The position numbers and the translations under genes are program-made. A stretch of 12,942 nt of DNA from Candidatus Dadabacteria bacterium (GTDB taxonomy: Bacteria; Desulfobacterota_D; UBA1144; Nemesobacterales; UBA2774). This document shows, one piece after another, positions 1 through 6,873 of this stretch. The notes beneath the pieces were generated by a model. That model ran no database searches and had not been told where the DNA came from. It was given only the letters and a program-made list of their open reading frames with translations. The stretch lies in the NCBI GenBank assembly GCA_020054175.1, contig JAGVLR010000194.1:1-12942 (forward strand). The letters are read 5' to 3'. Positions within the stretch are counted from its first letter, which is position 1. Each line of letters opens with the position of its first letter.

Positions 1-69
1 AGATATACGTTTTGGATTTGAAAATATCCGCGGCTGTCCGCCGCCTCACAGGAGGGGTATTCTCATAAA

Positions 70-1041
70 ATGCAGGAAACTATATCGGCAGGAAACGGCG
101 TCGTGAGGGACATAGAGTTCGGGGACAATAACCTCGTGAAGGAGCTTTACGGGGAGCAGAGCGAAAACCTGAAAGAGGTCGAGAACAGGTACGGTATAAG
201 GGTCCATGCGAGGGGCGGCAAGCTGAGCCTCGAGGGCGACTCTCCGGGGGTAGATTCCGCCTTCAGGTTTTTCAAGGAGCTTTACGGGCTTCTCGAAAAG
301 GGCTACGTGCTCGACCCGGCCGACATAGAGCTCGCCGCGCGGGTTATCGACGAGGGCAAGATAAGGCTCGAAGATATATTCCTCGACACCGTCTGCGTTT
401 CGACGAGAAAGAAGATAATCGCTCCCAAGAGCATCACCCAGAAGCTATACATCGAATCGATAAGAAAACACGACATAGTCTTCGGCATAGGCCCCGCCGG
501 TACGGGCAAGACCTACCTCGCGATGGCGATGGCCGTTTCGGCCTTCGTGAATAAAGAGGTGAACAGGATAGTCCTCACGCGGCCCGCGGTCGAGGCCGGG
601 GAAAAGCTCGGATTCCTGCCGGGCGACCTGTCGCAGAAAGTCGACCCGTATCTCCGTCCTCTTCTCGATGCGCTCTACGATATGATGGATTACGACAAGG
701 CCTCCCGCTTGCTCGAGAAAGGGGCCTTCGAAATCGCCCCGCTCGCGTTCATGAGGGGGAGGACGCTCAACGACGCGTTCGTGATCCTGGACGAGGCCCA
801 GAATACGACTTCCACCCAGATGAAGATGTTCCTTACGAGGCTCGGATACAACTCGAAGGCCGTAATAACCGGAGACACGACGCAGGTCGACCTCGCGGCC
901 AGCGAAAAGTCTGGCCTCCTCGAAGCCGAAGCCCTCATAAAGAATATAGAAGGCATATCCTTCGTCTATTTCTCGAAGAATGACGTGGTAAGGCATCCCC
1001 TTGTTAGAAAAATTATCGAGGCTTATGAGAAAAATTCCTAG
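70..1041 (+). CDS. PhoH-family P-loop ATPase (PhoH-like, YbeZ type)
   Basis: Cytoplasmic ATPase of the PhoH family, 323 residues, close to the usual length of PhoH-like/YbeZ proteins. These are associated with RNA and ribosome metabolism; the exact reaction is unsettled. Residues about 10-75 look like the N-terminal KH-like RNA-binding region. The P-loop domain follows: Walker A GPAGTGKT at 141-148, the RPAVEAGEKLGFLPGD segment typical of the family at 171-186, Walker B FVILDEAQN at 237-245, and a GDTTQVD sensor-like motif at 268-274. The ATG is preceded by AGGAGG at 50-55, which supports this start. In many bacteria the gene sits beside ybeY or an HD-hydrolase gene. Here the next gene is a small lipoprotein and then a convergent operon, so that partnership is not visible. 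The upstream promoter probably lies outside the window. Family assignment is secure; biological role is by analogy. Confidence 0.95.
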   Translation: MQETISAGNGVVRDIEFGDNNLVKELYGEQSENLKEVENRYGIRVHARGGKLSLEGDSPGVDSAFRFFKELYGLLEKGYVLDPADIELAARVIDEGKIRLEDIFLDTVCVSTRKKIIAPKSITQKLYIESIRKHDIVFGIGPAGTGKTYLAMAMAVSAFVNKEVNRIVLTRPAVEAGEKLGFLPGDLSQKVDPYLRPLLDALYDMMDYDKASRLLEKGAFEIAPLAFMRGRTLNDAFVILDEAQNTTSTQMKMFLTRLGYNSKAVITGDTTQVDLAASEKSGLLEAEALIKNIEGISFVYFSKNDVVRHPLVRKIIEAYEKNS

Positions 1042-1047
1042 GGATTG

Positions 1048-1056
1048 TGTTATAAT
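1048..1056 (+). promoter_or_regulatory. extended -10 promoter for the lipoprotein gene
   Basis: TGTTATAAT reads as a perfect extended -10 (TGn followed by TATAAT). It lies just after the phoH stop and about 40 nt before the lipoprotein ATG. No good -35 is seen at 17 nt, as expected for extended -10 promoters. Inferred from sequence only. Confidence 0.55.
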
Positions 1057-1095
1057 TCTCTATCGGTCAACACCCACGCACCGGAGGAATTATTA

Positions 1096-1548
1096 ATGCA
1101 AGGAACCTTTAAAGCCCTTTTCGCAGCCGCTTTGCTTGTCTTCAGCGCCGGCTGCGCCAGGGAATGGCAAAACCCCGAATCCGCTCTTCCTGCACAGGAC
1201 ATTGCCATAGCCTCCATTCTGGCAAGCCCGGACGCCTACGATATGTCGGGCGTCGAGGTTATAGGAAAGGTGTGGAACCTCCGCTATGAATCCCACGGCG
1301 TGAACGAATACGGCGAAGAGGAGCTCTATACCACCTTCATGATCGCCGACAGAAAGGGCATCGGCATAGACGTTTTCGTAAAGGGCGAGGCCCCGATCGT
1401 GGAAGGGGATTATTTAAAAGTTACCGGCCTTTTCAGAAAGCAGTTCCAAACGACAGGACCTTATTTCTACAGCAGGATAGACGCCGTGTGTCTTGAAGGC
1501 TGGAGCCCGAATCTGACTTACTGGGTCAGGGAATTCGAATTCGATTAG
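1096..1548 (+). CDS. small predicted lipoprotein with OB-fold-like domain
   Basis: 150-residue protein of unknown function, probably anchored in the cell envelope. The N-terminus MQGTFKALFAAALLVFSAGC is a short signal sequence ending in a lipobox-like SAGC, with Cys20 as the predicted lipidated residue. The rest (about 35-137) is beta-rich: VEVIGKVWNL, TTFMIADRKGIGIDVFV and GDYLKVTGLFRKQF look like strands of an OB-fold of the type found in small bacterial envelope proteins. This fold assignment is inference. The chosen ATG has GGAGGA at 1083-1088 just upstream. An earlier in-frame start at 1045 would overlap the -10 element at 1048-1056 and put extra residues before the signal peptide, so it is rejected. 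It has its own promoter-like element and ends about 30 nt from the convergent purA, so it looks monocistronic. Confidence 0.8.
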   Translation: MQGTFKALFAAALLVFSAGCAREWQNPESALPAQDIAIASILASPDAYDMSGVEVIGKVWNLRYESHGVNEYGEEELYTTFMIADRKGIGIDVFVKGEAPIVEGDYLKVTGLFRKQFQTTGPYFYSRIDAVCLEGWSPNLTYWVREFEFD

Positions 1549-1578
1549 GATTTTTCAGGCAAACCCCGAAAAAAATCT

Positions 1579-2868
1579 TCACGCAAGCTCGGAAAGAAAC
1601 AGTATCTTCTCTCTCGACGGGCCGAGCGAAACCGCATAAATATCGACCCCGGTAAGCTCCTCTATCTTCCTTATATAACTCCTGGCCTGAGGCGGAAGGT
1701 TTTCAAATTCCGTGACATCGGATACGTCTTCGCTCCACCCGGGGACTTCCTCGTATATGGGCTCGCATCCGTCGAGCGCCGTGCAGTTCGACGGAAAGTC
1801 CGTAAGCATCTGGCCCTTATACCTGTACCCCACGCATATTCCGATGGTTTCGAAGCCGGAAAGCACGTCGAGCTTCGTTATGGCGAGCTTCGTTATGCCG
1901 TTGGTCGTGGCGGCATATCTTAGAGCGACGGCGTCGAACCAGCCGCATCTCCTCGGTCTTCCCGTCGTGGACCCGTACTCGCCGCCTGCATCCCTTAACT
2001 GTACGCCCGCTTCGCCGTGAATTTCTGACGGAAACGGCCCTTCGCCCACCCTCGTCGCATACGCCTTCGCGACGCCGAGGACGATGTCGATCTTCGTCGG
2101 GCTTACTCCGGTGCCGGTGCACGCGCCGCTCGAGCTCGCGCTCGACGACGTAACATAAGGATAGGTTCCGAGGTCGACGTCCAAAAGGGCGCCCTGCGCG
2201 CCTTCGAAGAGAACCTGTTTGCCATCGGATATGGCCTTGTTGAGGAGACCCGAAACGTCGCAGGAGAATTCTTTCAATATTTTTCCGTATTCCGAATATT
2301 CCGCGTAAATCTCGTCGAAGGAGAGCGGCTCCCTTCCGAGAACTTTCGTGAGATAAGCATTCCTTTCTTCGAGGACGTCTGCGAGCCTTTCGGAGAAGCA
2401 TTCGGGATCTATGAGATCGGCGAGCTTTATTCCCCTCCGCGCCGCTTTGTCCTCGTAAACGGGCCCGATACCCCTGCCCGTGGTGCCTATCTTGCCCTTT
2501 GTCTTTAACGATTCACGCGCGACGTCGATCTCCCTGTGGTAGGGCATTATGACGTGCGCCCTGTCGCTGATCTTGAGGTTCCCGGAATCTACCCTGTATC
2601 CCGCAGTTCGGAGGCCCGTTATTTCCCTGAGGAGAACGCCCGGGTCTATGACGACGCCGTTTCCTATGACGGAAAGCTTGTTTTCCCTGAGTATGCCGGA
2701 AGGCAGGTGATGGAGAATGACCTTCTCTTCGCCTATGACAATCGTATGCCCGGCGTTGTTGCCGCCCTGATAGCGTGCGACGATGTCGAGGTCTTCAGAA
2801 AGTAGATCGACGATTCTTCCCTTGCCCTCGTCGCCCCACTGGGCGCCTACTACGACTATGTTGGGCAC
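1579..2868 (-). CDS. purA: adenylosuccinate synthetase PurA
   Basis: Catalyses GTP-dependent joining of IMP and aspartate to adenylosuccinate, the first committed step of AMP synthesis, in the cytoplasm. The 429 residues match the usual length. The signature GAQWGDEGKG at 8-17 carries catalytic Asp13, and His41 lies in GGNNAGHTI (35-43), both at the E. coli positions. GTTGRGIGP is at 128-136, FEGAQGALLD at 221-230, the Arg-rich GRPRRCGW loop at 303-310, and the guanine-binding TKLD at 331-334. The loop at 240-256 (TSSSASSSGACTGTGVS) is more serine-rich than the common TSSN...AGG form. The start is GTG, supported by GGGAGG about 10 nt upstream inside the end of hisZ. It is the last gene of serA-hisZ-purA, two bases after the hisZ stop, so it is probably co-transcribed. 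Confidence 0.97.
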   Translation of the reverse strand: MPNIVVVGAQWGDEGKGRIVDLLSEDLDIVARYQGGNNAGHTIVIGEEKVILHHLPSGILRENKLSVIGNGVVIDPGVLLREITGLRTAGYRVDSGNLKISDRAHVIMPYHREIDVARESLKTKGKIGTTGRGIGPVYEDKAARRGIKLADLIDPECFSERLADVLEERNAYLTKVLGREPLSFDEIYAEYSEYGKILKEFSCDVSGLLNKAISDGKQVLFEGAQGALLDVDLGTYPYVTSSSASSSGACTGTGVSPTKIDIVLGVAKAYATRVGEGPFPSEIHGEAGVQLRDAGGEYGSTTGRPRRCGWFDAVALRYAATTNGITKLAITKLDVLSGFETIGICVGYRYKGQMLTDFPSNCTALDGCEPIYEEVPGWSEDVSDVTEFENLPPQARSYIRKIEELTGVDIYAVSLGPSREKILFLSELA

Positions 2869-2870
2869 GG

Positions 2871-4118
2871 TCAGATACCTCCCTTAAGCAGCTCTTCCAG
2901 GTTCGAAAATTCTTTGCAGGCCCCTCTTCTCGATTCTATGAGCTTGAGCTTGCTCGGGGTTTCGAGAAGAATCACGCCGTAGAAATTGGAGGCGCGGTTT
3001 TCTTTTATCCTCAGCTCCATCTGGGCTTTGTCGAGGTTGAGATCGAGGACAACCTTAAAGCCGCTCGACCGGAGCCATTCGGCGAGGCGTATGGCTTCGC
3101 GGCGGAGGCCCGGCTTCTTGGGGATGACGACGAAGTGTATCTGGTTATTCTCTCCGTCGCGCCTGTGCTGGCTGAGGAGGGATTCGACGTCGACGGCAAA
3201 CCCTGTAGCGGGCGCGTCGTGGCCGTATTTCCCCATCAGCTCGTCGTATCTCCCGCCCCTTACGAGGGGAGACTGGATATCGCGTGAGAGTATTTCGAAC
3301 GTTACGCCGGTGTAGTAGTTAAAGCCCCTGATCTCGGCGAGATCTATGTTTATATCGCAGTCCGACTGGTAATCCCCGATGACGGATATAACGTTTTCAA
3401 GCTCGACTACATATTTGTTTATCGAGCGTATCTTTTTCGCTTCCTTTAGAACTTCCATCCCGCCGAAAAGAGAAGGGAGGACGCTTATCGCGTCTTTCAC
3501 CGGCTTTGCCGCCCTGGATTTCTTTATCGCCAGCGAAAGGGCTTCCTGGTCTTTTTTCTTGAGGGCGTCTTCGATGTCTTTTCTGTGGTCGCCCGTCTGC
3601 GCCAGAAGGTGCCTCAATATGCCGGTGTGTCCGATATCGAGCACAATATTCTTGATGCCTGATTTTCCGAGGGATTTTATGCCGAGGGCTATGATCTCGG
3701 CGTCGGCTTCGGCGGAGCCGAGCCCGACGAGCTCGCAGCCCGCCTGGAATATCTCGCGCTCCTTGCCGCTGCTCTTTTCCTCGAACCTGACGACCCTGCC
3801 GTTATAGCAGAGCCTGAGCGGAGCCGTGTGGTCCTTTAGCTGAGTCGCGACAATCCTCCCGACCTGGGGCGTGATGTCGGGCCTTAGCGCCACGACATCC
3901 CCGGACGAGGGGTCCACGAATTTCATTACCTTGCTTTTGAGCTCGTCTCCGAGTCCTATCGAAAGGGGGTCCAAGTATTCGAAAAGCGGGGTTATAACTT
4001 TCCTGTAGCCCCACCTCGCGAATTCTTCAAGCAGCCCTTCTTCGGTCCGTCTGAGCTCTTCCGCCTTTTCGGGGGTGTAATCCTTGACGCCCTGCGGCAG
4101 ACTGAGTCTGTTTATCAT
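2871..4118 (-). CDS. hisZ: ATP phosphoribosyltransferase regulatory subunit HisZ
   Basis: Histidyl-tRNA synthetase paralogue that, in known cases, binds a short-form HisG and is needed for the first step of histidine synthesis and its feedback control. The class II synthetase-like core is clear: LRPDITPQVGRIV at 78-90 is the HisZ form of a motif that reads RPEGTA in true HisRS. REIFQAGCELVG at 121-132, RGFNYYTGVTFE at 264-275 and the GGRYDEL histidine-site motif at 288-294 follow. At 415 residues it is on the long side for HisZ, and the C-terminal part (about 326-415) resembles a reduced anticodon-binding-type domain. A true HisRS is the main alternative, but RPDITPQ argues for HisZ. The ATG directly follows the serA TAA with no gap; AGGT about 10 nt upstream is the likely ribosome site. 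No hisG lies in the window. Confidence 0.9.
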   Translation of the reverse strand: MINRLSLPQGVKDYTPEKAEELRRTEEGLLEEFARWGYRKVITPLFEYLDPLSIGLGDELKSKVMKFVDPSSGDVVALRPDITPQVGRIVATQLKDHTAPLRLCYNGRVVRFEEKSSGKEREIFQAGCELVGLGSAEADAEIIALGIKSLGKSGIKNIVLDIGHTGILRHLLAQTGDHRKDIEDALKKKDQEALSLAIKKSRAAKPVKDAISVLPSLFGGMEVLKEAKKIRSINKYVVELENVISVIGDYQSDCDINIDLAEIRGFNYYTGVTFEILSRDIQSPLVRGGRYDELMGKYGHDAPATGFAVDVESLLSQHRRDGENNQIHFVVIPKKPGLRREAIRLAEWLRSSGFKVVLDLNLDKAQMELRIKENRASNFYGVILLETPSKLKLIESRRGACKEFSNLEELLKGGI

Positions 4119-5705
4119 TTATATATTGACCTGCGTTACGGATATGATGTCCGGGAGATTCGCTATTTTCTGTATGACTTCGTCCGGCACCGGAGAGTCG
4201 ACGTTCGTGAACACTATGGCCCTTCCGCCTATGGATTCTCTTCCGAGGTGGAGGAGGCCGATGTTCACGCCGTTGTCCCCGAGCATCGTGCACATTGCGC
4301 CAATGAATCCCGGCCTGTCTTTATTCTCGCTTACGAGCATGTATCCGCTCGGCACGACGTCTATCTTGAGGCCGTTGATTCCTACGAGTCTCGGCTCTTC
4401 AGTGCCGAAAATCGCTCCCGAAACATGGCTTTCGCCTTCGTCCGTTTTCACCTTTATAGTTATCAGGCTCGTATAATCCTTAGCCTGTGAAGATTTCGAT
4501 TCTATTACCTTTATACCCCTTTCCTCCGCTATCACAGGGGCGTTGACGTGGCTTACGACGGCGTCCATTATAGGCGCGAGGAAGCCCTTAAGCGCCGAGA
4601 CGGTTACCGGGCGCGTATCGAGCTCCGATATCTCTCCGTCGTATTGAAGCTGTATCTCCCTGATGCCGCCCTTCGACAGCTGCCCCAGAAGGCTCCCGAG
4701 CTTCTCGGCGAGCGTGAGATAGGGGCCTATGGTCTTGAGCACGTCGAGGCTGACAGACGGCATGTTCACTGCATTTTTTACGACGCCGTTAGTGAGGAAG
4801 TCGACTATCTGGTCGGCTATCGCGAGGCCGACTTTCGTCTGCGCTTCTTCCGTCGAAGCCCCGAGGTGAGGAGTGAAAACCACGTTCTCTCCGAGCTCCA
4901 TCAGCGGGTTGCCCTCTTCCGGCGGCTCGTTCACGAATACGTCGAACGCGCATCCGCCGACGTGGCCGGATTTTATGGCTTCGGCTATGTCCTTTTCGTT
5001 GACTACGCCGCCCCTGGCGCAGTTGATTATCATGACGCCCTTTTTAGTTTTCTTGAGTGTGTCCTTGTTTATCAGGTCCTTCGTTTCCGGAGTGAGCGGC
5101 GTGTGTATCGTTATTATGTCCGACCTTTTAAGGAGATCGTCGAGGGATACAAGCTCGACGCCAAGCCTGTCTGCCGCCTCCTTGGAAAGGAAAGGATCGT
5201 AAGCTATAACGTTAAGCTTGAGCCCGAGCGCCCTTTCGGCCACGAGCTTGCCGATGTTGCCGAGCCCGATCAGACCGAAGGTCTTCCCGTAAACCTCCCT
5301 TCCCTTGAACTTGTTGCGTTCCCACTTACCCGACATGATGGATGCATGCGCCTGCGGAATCTGCCTCGCGAGTGAAAGCATGAGCGTTATAGTGTGCTCG
5401 GCCGTCGTAATGGCGTTCGCCTCGGGGGTGTTCATGACGACTATGCCCCTTTTGGTAGCGGCGTCGACGTCTACGTTGTCGACCCCTATCCCGGCCCTTC
5501 CTATTACCTTGAGATTCTTTCCCGCGTTTATGAGATCCGCCGTGAGTTTCGTAGCGCTTCTTATTATTATTGAGTCGTAATTGCCTATGATTTCGAGAAG
5601 TTCTTCCTTGGCGGTGCTCTTCCTTACGTCGAGCTCAAGTCCCTTGGCGGCTTCGAGAATGCTCAGGCCTTCCTTGGACATACCGTCTGTTATCAGTACT
5701 TTCAA
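4119..5705 (-). CDS. serA: D-3-phosphoglycerate dehydrogenase SerA
   Basis: Oxidises 3-phosphoglycerate to 3-phosphohydroxypyruvate with NAD+, the first step of serine synthesis. The 528 residues match the long bacterial form. Residues 1-about 310 form the dehydrogenase: the NAD-binding GLGNIG at 147-152, Arg231 (NCARGG), Glu260 (FVNEPP) and His280 (TPHLGAS) form the expected catalytic set. An ASB-type intervening domain follows (about 315-450). An ACT domain closes the protein (about 455-528, GYMLVSENKDRPGFIGAM), which usually binds serine as feedback inhibitor. The start is TTG: GGAGG at 5711-5715 sits 5 nt upstream and the protein begins MKVLITDG as expected. It heads the operon with hisZ (no gap) and purA, and has a near-consensus promoter upstream. 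Identity is secure. Confidence 0.97.
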   Translation of the reverse strand: MKVLITDGMSKEGLSILEAAKGLELDVRKSTAKEELLEIIGNYDSIIIRSATKLTADLINAGKNLKVIGRAGIGVDNVDVDAATKRGIVVMNTPEANAITTAEHTITLMLSLARQIPQAHASIMSGKWERNKFKGREVYGKTFGLIGLGNIGKLVAERALGLKLNVIAYDPFLSKEAADRLGVELVSLDDLLKRSDIITIHTPLTPETKDLINKDTLKKTKKGVMIINCARGGVVNEKDIAEAIKSGHVGGCAFDVFVNEPPEEGNPLMELGENVVFTPHLGASTEEAQTKVGLAIADQIVDFLTNGVVKNAVNMPSVSLDVLKTIGPYLTLAEKLGSLLGQLSKGGIREIQLQYDGEISELDTRPVTVSALKGFLAPIMDAVVSHVNAPVIAEERGIKVIESKSSQAKDYTSLITIKVKTDEGESHVSGAIFGTEEPRLVGINGLKIDVVPSGYMLVSENKDRPGFIGAMCTMLGDNGVNIGLLHLGRESIGGRAIVFTNVDSPVPDEVIQKIANLPDIISVTQVNI

Positions 5706-5749
5706 TTTTTCCTCCGAGATTTGTGAAGGGTTGATTTTACCGGGATAAC

Positions 5750-5778
5750 AATATATGCGAGCGATTAATTAATGTCAA
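5750..5778 (-). promoter_or_regulatory. near-consensus sigma70 promoter of serA-hisZ-purA
   Basis: On the minus strand TTGACA (5773-5778) is followed by a 17-nt spacer and TATATT (5750-5755). The -35 is a perfect match and the -10 is 5 of 6. Transcription would start near 5743, leaving a leader of about 38 nt before the TTG start of serA, too short for a riboswitch. The spacer holds the AT-rich stretch TTAATTAAT. Confidence 0.8.
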
Positions 5779-5892
5779 TTTAAGCCAGGCCCCGCTCCGG
5801 CCGTCAAAACGGATGCTCTACCCGAGGGAAAGGCAGTACGGACGAGCCCCTCACGGAAGTACCGGTGCGCTGAAATTGAGAAGAGGCCGCGA

Positions 5893-5907
5893 GTAAGTTA
5901 AGCTTAC
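5893..5907 (+). other. small inverted repeat before tatC
   Basis: GTAAG-TTAAG-CTTAC forms a 5-bp stem with a 5-nt loop, 10 nt before the upstream ATG candidate of tatC and about 58 nt before the preferred start. It could be chance or a leader hairpin. No convincing promoter for tatC was found between 5779 and 5916. Confidence 0.25.
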
Positions 5908-5922
5908 GCCCTGATTATGGAA

Positions 5923-5967
5923 GAAGAAGGCATAAACGAAGAAGGCATAAACAAGGAAGGCAGAATG
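5923..5967 (+). repeat. 15-bp tandem repeat at the tatC start
   Basis: GAAGAAGGCATAAAC occurs twice in a row (5923-5937 and 5938-5952). A degenerate third unit, AAGGAAGGCAGAATG (5953-5967), includes the preferred ATG of tatC. If translated from the ATG at 5917, the repeat encodes an acidic EEGIN-EEGIN-KEGRM leader. If not, the third unit supplies the ribosome-binding purines. Confidence 0.75.
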
Positions 5968-6732
5968 TCGTTCCTCGACCACCTGACGGAGCTCAGAAGA
6001 AGGCTCCTCTGGTGCGTGCTCGCGATTTTCGCGGTGTTCATACCGGCTTACGCATATTCCGAGAACATATTCAATTATCTCATGAAGCCTATCATAGAGA
6101 ACCTCCCCGAGGGAAGCTCTCTTATATTCACGATGCCGGCCGAGGGCTTCATGACGTATCTGAAGGTGTCTTTCTTCGCCGCGCTGTTCGGTGCGATACC
6201 GTTTATTCTCTACCAGATCTGGAAGTTCGTCGCCCCCGGGCTATACAAGCACGAAAAACTGATAGTCATACCGTTCATATCCTTCGGGACGCTCTTTTTC
6301 CTCTTCGGCGCGGCGTTCTGCTACTATATCGCCGCTCCCAAGGCGTTTCAGTTTCTCCTGAACGAATATTCGTCCGAGTACGTGAAGGCGTTCCCCTCAA
6401 TCAGGGAGGCCCTTTCGTTCTTCATGGCGCTTCTTCTGGGATTCGGGCTGATATTCGAATTTCCACTCGTCGTATTCGTCCTTGCCCGGCTCGGGCTCGT
6501 TACGAGCGGATGGCTCAGAAGGCAGTGGAAGTACGCTATTCTCATAAGCGCCATCGTGGCCGCCATCCTTACCCCGACGACGGACGCCGTATCGATGATG
6601 TTCATGTTCGTTCCTATAGTCATATTCTACGGGCTCGGTATTCTCGTAGCGTGGCTATTCGGAAAGAAGCGCCCCGCGCCGGCCGAAGAGCCCGAAGAGC
6701 CCGAAGAATTCGGCCCGAACGACGGGTTCTAG
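5965..6732 (+). CDS. tatC: Sec-independent protein translocase TatC
   Basis: Core receptor of the twin-arginine translocase, which carries folded proteins across the inner membrane. From the preferred start the protein has 255 residues and begins MSFLDHLTELRRRLLW, the usual TatC N-terminus. Six hydrophobic segments are visible. The glutamates matching E. coli Glu15 (HLTELR), Glu103 (YKHEK) and Glu170 (IFEFP) are all present, as are YQIWKFVAPGLY and LTPTTDAVS (TPPD in E. coli). The C-tail is acidic (EEPEEPEEF). An in-frame ATG at 5917 would add 16 acidic residues from a tandem repeat but has no ribosome site. ATG 5965 has AGGAAGG at 5954-5960, so it is preferred. No tatA or tatB is adjacent, so those subunits must be encoded elsewhere. 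Confidence 0.95.
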   Translation: MSFLDHLTELRRRLLWCVLAIFAVFIPAYAYSENIFNYLMKPIIENLPEGSSLIFTMPAEGFMTYLKVSFFAALFGAIPFILYQIWKFVAPGLYKHEKLIVIPFISFGTLFFLFGAAFCYYIAAPKAFQFLLNEYSSEYVKAFPSIREALSFFMALLLGFGLIFEFPLVVFVLARLGLVTSGWLRRQWKYAILISAIVAAILTPTTDAVSMMFMFVPIVIFYGLGILVAWLFGKKRPAPAEEPEEPEEFGPNDGF

Positions 6733-6763
6733 AACCTTGGTGCGGAACGACTGACTGGGCAGC

Positions 6764-6791
6764 TTGACTTTTCCCGATAAAAAAATAAAGT
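6764..6791 (+). promoter_or_regulatory. possible promoter of the acyl-CoA ligase gene
   Basis: TTGACT (6764-6769), a 16-nt spacer and TAAAGT (6786-6791) give a moderate sigma70 match in an A-rich stretch between tatC and the ligase. The -35 matches 5 of 6 and the -10 matches 4 of 6. A second -10-like TAAAAT lies at 6800-6805 without a partner -35. Tentative. Confidence 0.35.
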
Positions 6792-6873
6792 AGAACTTCT
6801 AAAATCGACGAGAGGGCTCTGCGCGTCCGTACCGGTCAGTTTCCGGGTTCCGGACGCCGCTCGCGAGGGAACA

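Noticed and set aside
445..996. Open frames on the - strand inside phoH, including one of 183 codons
   Set aside because: Opposite a clear P-loop ATPase gene; no ribosome site and no recognisable domain.
1549..1577. A GATTTTTC/GAAAAAAATC inverted repeat between the convergent lipoprotein and purA ends, as a bidirectional terminator
   Set aside because: The stem is almost all A-T, imperfect, and lacks the GC-rich base of a working terminator; too weak to call.
4548..5375. A long open frame (275 codons) on the + strand across serA
   Set aside because: It lies wholly opposite serA, which has all its catalytic residues. The translation is rich in Arg/Glu/Tyr/Val with no recognisable motif, as expected for the antisense of a GC-rich gene.
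5801..5812. CCGT-CAAA-ACGG mini-hairpin upstream of tatC
   Set aside because: Only a 4-bp stem with no T-tract and no link to a gene end; expected by chance.
6012..6767. A 251-codon Arg-rich open frame overlapping tatC
   Set aside because: It is a shifted-frame shadow of tatC with a very Arg/His-rich composition and no family resemblance.
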